DNA from: CAWUKT01 sp963923035
Lineage (GTDB): Bacteria; Bacteroidota; Bacteroidia; J057; JADKCL01
Direction of reading: 5' to 3'
DNA length: 60,494 bases
Assembly (NCBI GenBank): GCA_963923035.1
Contig: CAWUKT010000041.1
Location: 1-60,494, forward strand
This document shows, piece by piece, positions 8,677 to 17,308 of this stretch (position 1 is the first letter of the stretch; each line of letters starts with the position of its first letter). The translations under genes were made by a program, and so were the position numbers. The notes below the pieces were generated by a model. It did not search any database, had not been told where the DNA came from, and was given only the letters and a program-made list of their open reading frames with translations.

Positions 8677-11493
8677 ATGAAGTCCGAATTCAACCCCCTG
8701 AACAAATCCGTATTCTGCGGTCTATTCTTGCTCCTTTGTACATGTCCTCTTTTCACCCTGGCCTCCCACAATTTGGGAACCTCAATGTCAATGGAGTGCA
8801 TTGGCACCTGTACGGTACGGGTCCATATCGATGTTTTTCGGGATTGTAGCGCCGGAACGGGAGGCTTTCCCCCCGCTCCTACGGTGAATTCGTTGCATCC
8901 TTCCTGCTTGGGATTGAACCTCCTTTCGAGTTCCAATTCCGTGCCAGTGGAAATCACTCCCGTTTGCCCTTCGGTATCGACCTTTTGTTCAGGCGGAACC
9001 GCCATCAATGGGATTGAATACATTCGGTATTCACGTGACTATTCCTATTGTTCAGATCCTGCAACCTGCTCCTACCAGTTTTCATTCGCAGAATGTTGTA
9101 GGACCGGTGCAGTTACCTCAGTGGCCAATGCGATGACCACTGCGATCTACGTCGATGGTCCTACGTTGGATGTGGGATTGGGAGCTTGCAATAACAGTCC
9201 GGTTTGGAGCACTCCCCGCGGAATGTACATTCACCAATCGATAACCTCAGTCCTCGCATTGGGTGCGAGTGATCCGGATGGCGATTCCTTGGTGTACAGC
9301 CTGATCCCCTGCAAGACTAGTTCGGCAGGTACCGTGAGCTACAATACTGGATATTCGCATTTGGAACCTTTGGGTCCCAACTGGAATTGCAATTTGGATG
9401 CGAACACTGGTGCATTTGTAATGCAGGCATTTCCGGGAGGCCCAGCTGCCGGTCCGGTTTGTGTCCAAATGGATGAATATCGGAACGGAGTTCTTCTGAG
9501 TAGTCAGAGCCGGGAAGTCATGGTCTTTTCGGTCAATGCTCCCACAAATGCTCCCCCGCAGTTGGGGCCAGTACAGTTGGTCGGCGGTGGTTCGATAGCC
9601 CCAAGCGGAGCCTTTGAAACTTGTGTCGGCTCGACACTGACCTTAACCATGTCTGCATCAGATCCGAATCCCGGACAATTGGTTTCGATGATCTATGAAG
9701 GAGGAAGCCAGGCTACATTTGCCCAAACTGGTAATCCTTCGGTCACCGATACCATTACCGGGACGAATCCGGCGGGAACCTTTACTTTCACCCCTACGAG
9801 TCCGGGTTCTTATGACTTTAAGATTTTCATTCAGGATGACAATTGTCCTATTCTGGGAGTCTATGAATATCCCTTCCGGGTCAGGGTTGGGATTTCCGGG
9901 CAGGCAAATGCAGTTCCACTCAACTGCATCACCGCCCAATTCAGTGCCCAGGGCTGTGGGACTCCTCCATTTACCTATGATTGGTCGGGATCGGGAGGTT
10001 TGACCGGCACCACTCCTTTCTTCAACCATACCTATTCCAGTACGGGAGTCTACAATTGGCAGTGTGTGATTACCGATGGAAATTTGAATACGGATACCGT
10101 TACCGGGACCATTGATCTGAATACACCTCTTACGCTTCCGGTCATTTCGGGACCTGATACCGTCGACCTATGTTTGCCCGGCTCGGTTACCTTGGTGGGC
10201 ATCCCGGGAATGGTGACTTATTTGTGGAGTACGGCGGCCACCTCTCAAGCGATTACCACTTCGGTCCCTGGCACCTATGAATTGGAGGTCATTGACACTG
10301 CGGGTTGTTCCTACCGGGATACCGTCGTGGTCAATACGCAGCCGCCTCAGTATACCCCGGGCCTGATCACCTCGAACATCGACACCATTGACCCGTGCAA
10401 TGGCGACCTCTTCGCGAATTTGGGGACCGGATTGTCCACCTTTACCCATGCTTGGTCCGATGGATCTACCGGAACGGTACTGTCGGTCAATTCAGGCGGG
10501 AGCTATTCCGTGACGGTAACCGATGGCCAAGGTTGCCAATCGTTCGATACGATCGTTATGCCTTTCAAACCGGCCGATATTTACGGCTTGGCCCAAACCA
10601 GCTTTGGGCTGCCCTACCAAGGCCAGCTGATCTACCTGATCGAGCACGATACGGTTGCGGGCACCTTGACGGCAGTCGATTCGACCGGAACCGGAACGAT
10701 TGGTTACTACGCGTTCTGCAATGTCAACAGCAGCAGTGTTTACTACGTAAAAATTGCCCCTGACTCCCTGTTTTATCCGAATGAGTTGCCGACTTATGCC
10801 CTGAGCAGTTTGAGCTGGGCCTCGGCATTGCCGCTGGACCCCGTGGTATCCGGTCCCGTGGAAGTCAATTTCAACTCCATTTTCGGGAGTAATCCGGGCG
10901 GCCCCGGATTCATTGGCGGTTTGATCTCGCAGGGCGCGAACAAAACCGATGGCCCGGGTGACCCCGTAGAAGGCGTCCGGCTTTACCTGGTCAATGTAGG
11001 CCTCCAACAAGTGATCGGCTACGTCGACTCCGATGCCAACGGCTATTTCTCCATTGGCAATTTGCCACTGGGCAACTACCAGGTCATTCCCGACGTCGCC
11101 AACGTCACCGATGTCAATGTCCCGGTCGTGCCATTGGATGCCAACAATCCGCAACGGGACAGCTTGGATTTCCGTTTGCATTCGACTTATCTGGAGTGGG
11201 TGACGCCTACGGCCACCACTCCTCCCCAATCTGAATTCATTGTTTCTTTATTACCCAACCCCGTTTTGGGCACCGCCCGAATCCTTCTGGAACTAGACGC
11301 TCCCGCCATGGTCCGCGCTGAAATCATTGACGTGCAGGGCCGTCGTTTGGAGCAATTGCTGGAGACAGAGATGGAGGGCGGCCAACACCAGATGGTGTGG
11401 TCACCGAAGGTGGCTCCGGGAATTTATTTCCTGAAGCTGACCGCTGGCGATCGAATATCCATTCAAAAGGTGGTGGTCCTTGATGCCCGATAG
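8677..11493 (+). CDS. T9SS-secreted PKD-domain protein
   Basis: A 938-residue protein with a signal peptide ending near FTLASHN. Residues about 30-290 are the Cys-rich N-terminal module common in Bacteroidota surface proteins (CTVRVHIDVFRDC ... FAECCRTGAV ... GASDPDGDSLVYSLI). PKD or Ig-like domains follow (around 300-400 and 420-480), then Ser/Thr-rich Ig-like modules with YLWSTAATSQ and HAWSDGSTG. Near residues 750-830 there is an SdrD-B/CNA-B-like module (GVRLYLVNVG ... GYFSIGNLPLGNYQVIPD). The last about 85 residues (LLPNPVLGTARILLEL ... APGIYFLKLTAGDRISIQKV) are a type A T9SS sorting domain. It is likely a surface adhesin or matrix protein. It is followed by a clear terminator. Confidence 0.93.
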   Translation: MKSEFNPLNKSVFCGLFLLLCTCPLFTLASHNLGTSMSMECIGTCTVRVHIDVFRDCSAGTGGFPPAPTVNSLHPSCLGLNLLSSSNSVPVEITPVCPSVSTFCSGGTAINGIEYIRYSRDYSYCSDPATCSYQFSFAECCRTGAVTSVANAMTTAIYVDGPTLDVGLGACNNSPVWSTPRGMYIHQSITSVLALGASDPDGDSLVYSLIPCKTSSAGTVSYNTGYSHLEPLGPNWNCNLDANTGAFVMQAFPGGPAAGPVCVQMDEYRNGVLLSSQSREVMVFSVNAPTNAPPQLGPVQLVGGGSIAPSGAFETCVGSTLTLTMSASDPNPGQLVSMIYEGGSQATFAQTGNPSVTDTITGTNPAGTFTFTPTSPGSYDFKIFIQDDNCPILGVYEYPFRVRVGISGQANAVPLNCITAQFSAQGCGTPPFTYDWSGSGGLTGTTPFFNHTYSSTGVYNWQCVITDGNLNTDTVTGTIDLNTPLTLPVISGPDTVDLCLPGSVTLVGIPGMVTYLWSTAATSQAITTSVPGTYELEVIDTAGCSYRDTVVVNTQPPQYTPGLITSNIDTIDPCNGDLFANLGTGLSTFTHAWSDGSTGTVLSVNSGGSYSVTVTDGQGCQSFDTIVMPFKPADIYGLAQTSFGLPYQGQLIYLIEHDTVAGTLTAVDSTGTGTIGYYAFCNVNSSSVYYVKIAPDSLFYPNELPTYALSSLSWASALPLDPVVSGPVEVNFNSIFGSNPGGPGFIGGLISQGANKTDGPGDPVEGVRLYLVNVGLQQVIGYVDSDANGYFSIGNLPLGNYQVIPDVANVTDVNVPVVPLDANNPQRDSLDFRLHSTYLEWVTPTATTPPQSEFIVSLLPNPVLGTARILLELDAPAMVRAEIIDVQGRRLEQLLETEMEGGQHQMVWSPKVAPGIYFLKLTAGDRISIQKVVVLDAR

Positions 11494-11520
11494 TTGTTAT
11501 GCTTTTGCACCTTTTTAAGG

Positions 11521-11550
11521 CGGGCGGCCACGGGCCGCCCGAACTTTTTT
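11521..11550 (+). terminator. Intrinsic terminator after the PKD protein gene
   Basis: A perfect 9-bp GC-rich stem (CGGGCGGCC / GGCCGCCCG, three-base loop) is followed by AACTTTTTT. It lies 27 bases past the stop codon and ahead of the epimerase-like gene. Confidence 0.85.
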
Positions 11551-11586
11551 GGGGAACGGGAGTTGAAAGGGCAAACGCATACGTCC

Positions 11587-12471
11587 ATGAGATACTTGAT
11601 TACCGGCGGGACCGGATTGGTGGGAAGCCAACTGATTGATGAATTGCTGGCCGGGGGCCACGAGGTGGTGAATATGAGCCGCAGCGGTCGCCCATCCGGG
11701 CGGGAAGGCCTTTTGCAACTGAAGTGGAATGGAAAAGCCATTCCCGCTGAGGTCAAGAACATCGATGTGGTGATCAACCTGGCGGGGGCGAGTATCGCCA
11801 AGCGTTGGACGGAGGCATATAAGAAAATCGTCCTCGAGAGCCGGATCAACTCCACGCAGGCCTGCGTGGACTTCATCGAGGTCCAGGAAAACAAGCCCAA
11901 GGTTTTCCTGTCCGCTTCCGGAATCAATTACTACGGGAGTGATTTTTCCGAACCCAAAACCGAAGACGATGATCCCGGCGTGGGCTTCTTGTCTGAAGTT
12001 TGCCAGGAGTGGGAGAAACCGCTGGAAAAAAGCTCGATTCGGACCATAGCCCTCCGTATTTCTCCGGTCCTCAGCACCAAAGGTGGCCCCTTGGAAAAGC
12101 TCCTGACCCCGTTCAAGATGTTTGTGGGCGGTCCCACCGGGTCGGGTGACCAAGGCTTTAGCTGGATTCACCTGGACGATTTGGTCGGTGCGATCCATTT
12201 TTTGGTGGACCACGAAACCGCTTCGGGCCCGTTCAACATGACCGCTCCTGAGCACATCACCAACCGCCAATTCGCAAGTGCCATTGGCAAGGCGATTAAC
12301 CGGCCCAGCTTCTTCCGCCTCCCGAAATTTGCCTTGGAAACGATTTTTGGGGACATGTCGGTCGTCCTTTGGGGCGGTACCATGGGCTCCTCGGAGAAAA
12401 TCCGCCAGGCGGGCTACCAATTCAAGTTCCCTACGGTCAAGGAAGCCATGGCCGACTTGTTGCAGGACTAG
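11587..12471 (+). CDS. TIGR01777 family NAD(P)-dependent epimerase-like protein
   Basis: A 294-residue atypical short-chain dehydrogenase. The start at 11587 (MRYLITGGTGLVGSQL) places the dinucleotide-binding GGTGLVG at residues 7-13; the longer frame from 11494 would run across the terminator and is rejected. Further family marks are NLAGASIAKRWTEAYKK, SASGINYYGS, RISPVLSTKGGPL and QGFSWIHLDDLVGAIHFL, with the C-terminal DUF1731-like end (FRLPKFALETIFGDMS). Length is normal for the family (YfcH/SDR39U1). The physiological substrate is unknown. It is likely cytoplasmic. It converges with the large T9SS gene on the minus strand. Confidence 0.93.
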   Translation: MRYLITGGTGLVGSQLIDELLAGGHEVVNMSRSGRPSGREGLLQLKWNGKAIPAEVKNIDVVINLAGASIAKRWTEAYKKIVLESRINSTQACVDFIEVQENKPKVFLSASGINYYGSDFSEPKTEDDDPGVGFLSEVCQEWEKPLEKSSIRTIALRISPVLSTKGGPLEKLLTPFKMFVGGPTGSGDQGFSWIHLDDLVGAIHFLVDHETASGPFNMTAPEHITNRQFASAIGKAINRPSFFRLPKFALETIFGDMSVVLWGGTMGSSEKIRQAGYQFKFPTVKEAMADLLQD

Positions 12472-12473
12472 CA

Positions 12474-12507
12474 CAAAAAAAACGGCCCCCGAACGAACGG
12501 GGACCGT
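12474..12507 (-). terminator. Intrinsic terminator of the SprB-repeat protein gene
   Basis: The arms 12482-12491 and 12498-12507 pair over ten positions with one mismatch. Read on the minus strand the hairpin is followed by a run of T (the A-tract at 12474-12482). It sits just past the stop of the minus-strand gene. On the plus strand there is no T-tract after it. Confidence 0.8.
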
Positions 12508-12530
12508 CAACTTGATCTCGAAAAAATTCT

Positions 12531-15500
12531 TTACCGGGAGAGGATGAACTTGCTGGTATAGACCTGCCCTTCCGCGGTCACGAGGCGGAGCAAGTAGATT
12601 CCATTCGCCCAATTCCCCGCCTCAAAATCTACCGTTTCCATTTCCTCAGCGTCCATTTCCCCCGCAAACACCCGCAGCATCTTGTTTCCATAGAGGTCAT
12701 AGACCTCGGCCACGGCGGCACCGCCCTGTCTCAGGAACATTTCTACCGTTGCCTGCTGCTGGACTGGGTTCGGGTAGACCCCAATGTATCCCGATTGATC
12801 GGCAACGCGGGGCAGGTCCTTGTCCGGCGTCTCGGAGTCAGGCGTGGTCACCGGTCCCCAACCTGCCATTTCGTACTGGACGCATCCGTTCCGGCTGTAA
12901 GCAACCATGGGCGCGCAGAGACTACCGCAATCAGATTCCAACCCACAGACCTGGTAGTCCACGGTGAAAGAAGGAGGCATGGTGGAGTCGGTGCAGCTGG
13001 GCAGACCAAAGATTCGGAGGCCCGTGATTCCCGTGGCACTGTCCTGGCTGATGACCTGCATGGGCAGGCCGGCGCTGTTGCTGTAGCTGCTGAGCTGGCC
13101 GCAGGGGACAGAAATGTCCATGAAGCCCGGGCTGCTGGGGCAATAGGCCAGGGCCGAGATGCCGCCCGAACCGGGTAGGATCACCCGGATGCGGACCACA
13201 CTGTCCATCAGGAGGGGGACGGTCGTCACCGCGTTGTCGCCGAGTCCCGGGATACTGAAATCGGTGCTCCGGTTGCCCGTCTGCTCGACGCGGATGATGC
13301 CGTTGCCATTGTCGAGGTCGACAATGCTGAGCGATTCGACGAAGTAGGGGAAGGCAAAATTCATCTGCAATTCGCCCCCGGCGCCTTCGTCATCGGGATC
13401 GTCGATGAGGCTATCGTTGTTGCTGTCGGTGGTGTTCTCGGCCAGGATCAACAGGTTGCCGAGGGCCACACTGTTCTCGCCGGGCATGCCTGCCGCTCCG
13501 CCAGGCCCAACACCGGGGCCACCAAAGTCGGCGTGGGGAGTACCCAGGTCGTCATCGCCACCGGTGGGATTGCCACTGTCAAAGAGGGCGCCAACGGCGG
13601 TTTTATTCGGGTTATTGTTAACAAAGCTGAAGGTCACGCCGAGGCTGGCCCACTGGTTGTTGACGATGGTGCCGGCCGGAAGCGGGTTCCCAGCGGGATC
13701 TTGGTTGAAGTTGACCACGGTGGTTCCCGGGCAGGCCGAACTGTCGATGCCGCAAAGGGTGTCGCAGGCGACTTCCAGGCTGACACTGACGCAGCTGCCG
13801 CTATTCACGAGGCTGGTCACTCCGGTATTCACGCAGAGATCGCTGCAACTGCTTTCGCAGGCATTCACTCCGATGGTCGCACGTCCACAGGCTTCGGCTT
13901 CACAGCCCGAGTTCAGGGAGACGACGCTGATCAACTCTATCGTCGTGGCCGTCTGCGGGCTCAAAGTCAGGTAGTTGGTACCCGTTCCTGCGAGCATGCT
14001 CAGGGTATCTCCATTCTGGAGGTAGATGATTTCAAACGGCCCAACTCCGGTGGTCAGAATTTCCAATTCGACGGAATCGCCGGTGCAGACCGTGGTGTCC
14101 TGGCAGCATCCCAAGCTGGCTGAAACATCATTCAGGGCGTTCACAAATACCGTTCCCGTCGTAGAACAGCCGTTGTTGTCGACAATCGTATAGGAATAGC
14201 TGCCGTTGAAGAGGCTGTCGGGATTTTGATCGCTTGAAGTATAGCTATTGGGGCCGGTCCAGGTAATCTGGTAGGGCATACAGCCGCCGTTGATGGTCAT
14301 GTCGATGGAGCCATCAGGCGAATCGTCGCAGTTGGCGGGCTGGGGAATCGCGTTGGCGGTCAGCAGCGGCGGTTCGTTGATGGTGGCGGACCGCACGATC
14401 TGGCAGCCCCCGGCATCGGTGATGGTCAGGGTATAGGTGCCGGCCGAGAGTCCCGTGGCAATGGAATCGGTGTCCCCGTTGCTCCATTGGTACTGGTAGG
14501 GCGGGCAGCCCCCAAAGACGCCCACTGCGAAGAGGGTGCCATCGCTGGCGCCATTGCAGGAGAGGATATAGCCGCAATTGTTGGAGAGGGCGTCGATCAG
14601 GCCGTCCATAGGATCGGGCTGGGTCAGGAAAATGCTGGCCGAGGTAGAACAGCTGTTGGCATCCACGATGACCACGGAATAGGCGCCGGCTCCAAGTCCG
14701 GTGGGGTTGGCGGAGGTACTGGAAAATCCACCCGGGCCGGTCCACTGATAGGAATAGGGCGTTGTTCCGCCATTGACCTGGAGGGTAATTCCGCCATCAT
14801 TGCCATTGTAGCAGCTGATGGCATCGCCGCAGGGACTGAGCTGATTCGCAGTGGCCGTAGCTGAAAGCGGAGTGGGCTCGTCAATGGTCGCGCTGTCGGT
14901 GGCCGTACAGCCGTTGGCGTCGGTGACCACCTGGGTATAGGTTCCGGCGAGGAGGTTCGAAAGGGTAGGGGAGTTGCTGGAAAAGCCATTGGGCCCGGTC
15001 CAGGAATAGTTGAAGGGGGCCTGGCCACCGCTGATATTGCTGGTGATGTTGCCATCGCCCGCGCCATGGCAGGAGATGTCATTCACGGTGAGGCCTAGGT
15101 TGAACTGTGGTTCTGCCAGCGAGGTGCTGGCCGTGGCCGAACAGCCGTTGGCATCACTGACCGTGACGGTATAGGTTCCGGCGGCGAGGCCGGTCGGATC
15201 TTCGAGGGTACTGAGGTAGTTGTTGGGGCCGGTCCATTGGATGAAATAGGGCGCGGTTCCTCCCGAAATGGTGAGGTCGATGTTCCCATCCTGGTTGCCG
15301 GCGCAGGTCGGATCATTGCCGGTGACATTCAGGCTGATTTCGTGGAGGGTGATGTCCACGCCGTTGTCATTGCCGATGATGGCGGGCGAAGAAGATTCGA
15401 CCCGGACGCGGTATCCGGTTCCGGCAGGGAGATTTCCGGGCAACGCGCCCAGAATCGTTCCCGAGGGATCAGTGCCGGATTGGTTGAGCGTACCAATCAC

Positions 15501-17147
15501 AATGGGATTGGAGAAATCGCCATTGGCGTCAGAGAGGACGGCCGTAAATGTATTTCCCTGCGCAAACCAACCCGTCGTCGAGAAGGGCACCTGGATAGAG
15601 GCCCCACCGGTACAATAATTGGTGGACACCAGGCCGGTTGTGAGGGTATTGTTGCTCCCACAAATGATTCCTTCCATTTTTACCCCGTCAATTCCCCCAC
15701 ACAACACGCCTGCATTTTCCTTGGCCCGAAACCGCAACCGGATATAATTCGCGCCCTGGGGAACCGTGACCGTGGTGTCCCGCCATCCCATCGTGTTGAC
15801 GGGCAGGGATGCATAGTTCGTCCAGTTGTTGCCGTTGTCGAACATCATGGAGAACTGGATCTGGTCCTGGCTGGTGGAGTTGAAGGTGAAGTAACGAAAG
15901 CTGATGGAGGCAGCGTCGGCGTTGGTGAGGTCCACGGCATCAAAGTCAATGGTATGCCAGAAGTTCCCGCCGCCATTGAAGTTGTCGATGTCCTGGATGC
16001 CCCAGAATTTATCTCCATCCGGCGCCCAGTACTCCCCACCAAAGGTGATGACCGGCATCCAAATGGCTTCCTGACCATATACATACAAAGGTGAGGTGCC
16101 GGATTCGGTATTGTATTGGGCGGGGTTAAAGGTAAAGTTCCAGGTATCGTCTGGGCTGTTCTCAAAGCTCTGTTCGAGGCCAAAAGAACCCGCTTCATTG
16201 TCCAGAATGGCAATGTCTATGCGGTCTCCCAGCACATCAGTCCCGGAATTGCAGACCAATTCCAGGTGGAGGCTTTCCGTGAGTTCGCAGTCGGCATCGT
16301 CTACGAAGGGAATTTGGATGGTTTGGACGCGGCCGGAAGAAAACGAAACGGTTTGGGTGGCAAAGGCGTAGTCAATGCCATTGGTCGCGGTCCCGCCGAT
16401 GACATTGAGGGTAGCCGTATGGTTGCCGGAGTAGTTGGAGACAATGTCAATGGCCAGCGGGCCGTGGGTTTCGGAGATGGTGATCGCTTCGCCAATGGTC
16501 ACGTAGGGAGCGCTGCCGGAAACACTGAACCATGTCTTGAAATTTTGCTGGTAGGTATTGCTGCCGGACCAATTGTTGGGATCGTGGATGTCTTCGAGGA
16601 GTTGCTGGTGGGATCCGTAGACAGATCCGGAATACTTGATATTGTCGAGGTGGGGCAGGGCGACGGCGGTATGGCCGTCGGCGAGGCCGGTGGGCAGGGC
16701 CGATCCATGCTCTGAGTCAGAGGTGGTTTGCCACGAGGTTCCAGCGTTGTTCAGGGCGGCGATGATAGAGGGATTGGAGAAAGTGCCCTGAAAAGCGGTC
16801 ACTTGGTCTCCTAAATTGGACAGTTGGGAAGCCATGGACAGTTCGATGACGGTCCCGGCGCTCGTTCCACCGCCGGGAACAGTCCATGCGATCCAGGATT
16901 CGCCCCCACGGAATTCGTTCTCCGGCACCTTCCAGCCTGCATCCGTAAACTTGATCTGTTCACCGGCAGGGAGGTCCCGCAGCACCACAAAGGCGAATTC
17001 ATCGCTGTTGCCATCGGTATTCATCCCGATGAATGCGATGTCACCGGGATGCACACTGGCGCTCAAAACGCCCGGAATCAACAGGGAGCAAAGTATAAAC
17101 AGAGAAGAGAGACGGTTGTACAGATGGGTGTGTAAGAAATGCAGCAT
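12531..17147 (-). CDS. Giant T9SS-secreted protein with Calx-beta and SprB repeats
   Basis: A 1538-residue protein with a signal peptide (LSSLFILCSLLIPGVLSAS). Domains in order: a lamin-tail-like module at about 33-200 (HPGDIAFIGMNTDGNSDEFA, GEQIKFTDAGW), a Calx-beta-like domain at about 210-310 (GTATNGIDYAFATQTVSF, DDADCELTESLHLEL), a jelly-roll module at about 330-490, then five SprB-type repeats at about 605-1000 with the pattern CxGxxDGxIxxxxxGGxxPYxxxWTGP ... GTYTVTVxDANGC. A Cys-rich stretch and another beta-rich module follow. The C-terminal about 80 residues (IGVYPNPVQQQATVEMFL ... ANGIYLLRLVTAEGQVY) are a T9SS type A sorting domain. SprB repeats occur in the mobile gliding adhesin SprB of Flavobacterium, so an adhesion role is likely. 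It is not SprB itself, which is far longer. Confidence 0.93.
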   Translation of the reverse strand: MLHFLHTHLYNRLSSLFILCSLLIPGVLSASVHPGDIAFIGMNTDGNSDEFAFVVLRDLPAGEQIKFTDAGWKVPENEFRGGESWIAWTVPGGGTSAGTVIELSMASQLSNLGDQVTAFQGTFSNPSIIAALNNAGTSWQTTSDSEHGSALPTGLADGHTAVALPHLDNIKYSGSVYGSHQQLLEDIHDPNNWSGSNTYQQNFKTWFSVSGSAPYVTIGEAITISETHGPLAIDIVSNYSGNHTATLNVIGGTATNGIDYAFATQTVSFSSGRVQTIQIPFVDDADCELTESLHLELVCNSGTDVLGDRIDIAILDNEAGSFGLEQSFENSPDDTWNFTFNPAQYNTESGTSPLYVYGQEAIWMPVITFGGEYWAPDGDKFWGIQDIDNFNGGGNFWHTIDFDAVDLTNADAASISFRYFTFNSTSQDQIQFSMMFDNGNNWTNYASLPVNTMGWRDTTVTVPQGANYIRLRFRAKENAGVLCGGIDGVKMEGIICGSNNTLTTGLVSTNYCTGGASIQVPFSTTGWFAQGNTFTAVLSDANGDFSNPIVIGTLNQSGTDPSGTILGALPGNLPAGTGYRVRVESSSPAIIGNDNGVDITLHEISLNVTGNDPTCAGNQDGNIDLTISGGTAPYFIQWTGPNNYLSTLEDPTGLAAGTYTVTVSDANGCSATASTSLAEPQFNLGLTVNDISCHGAGDGNITSNISGGQAPFNYSWTGPNGFSSNSPTLSNLLAGTYTQVVTDANGCTATDSATIDEPTPLSATATANQLSPCGDAISCYNGNDGGITLQVNGGTTPYSYQWTGPGGFSSTSANPTGLGAGAYSVVIVDANSCSTSASIFLTQPDPMDGLIDALSNNCGYILSCNGASDGTLFAVGVFGGCPPYQYQWSNGDTDSIATGLSAGTYTLTITDAGGCQIVRSATINEPPLLTANAIPQPANCDDSPDGSIDMTINGGCMPYQITWTGPNSYTSSDQNPDSLFNGSYSYTIVDNNGCSTTGTVFVNALNDVSASLGCCQDTTVCTGDSVELEILTTGVGPFEIIYLQNGDTLSMLAGTGTNYLTLSPQTATTIELISVVSLNSGCEAEACGRATIGVNACESSCSDLCVNTGVTSLVNSGSCVSVSLEVACDTLCGIDSSACPGTTVVNFNQDPAGNPLPAGTIVNNQWASLGVTFSFVNNNPNKTAVGALFDSGNPTGGDDDLGTPHADFGGPGVGPGGAAGMPGENSVALGNLLILAENTTDSNNDSLIDDPDDEGAGGELQMNFAFPYFVESLSIVDLDNGNGIIRVEQTGNRSTDFSIPGLGDNAVTTVPLLMDSVVRIRVILPGSGGISALAYCPSSPGFMDISVPCGQLSSYSNSAGLPMQVISQDSATGITGLRIFGLPSCTDSTMPPSFTVDYQVCGLESDCGSLCAPMVAYSRNGCVQYEMAGWGPVTTPDSETPDKDLPRVADQSGYIGVYPNPVQQQATVEMFLRQGGAAVAEVYDLYGNKMLRVFAGEMDAEEMETVDFEAGNWANGIYLLRLVTAEGQVYTSKFILSR

Positions 17148-17247
17148 AGGAGAATGAAGGTTTGTACCAACAAGTGAGGGTAGACGTGGGGGAACTGTTT
17201 CTTAGCATTCTCCATTAGACAAAATCAATGCCAAACTGAAAGGGAGC

Positions 17248-17282
17248 AAAAAAAGAAAGGCCGCCTCCCGGAGGAGACGGCC
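17248..17282 (-). terminator. Intrinsic terminator of the M43 protease gene
   Basis: The arms 17259-17268 and 17273-17282 form a 10-position stem with one mismatch and a four-base loop. On the minus strand the stem is followed by a T-tract (A-run at 17248-17254). Confidence 0.85.
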
Positions 17283-17308
17283 AACTGAGATCATAGCTTT
17301 TCTACTAC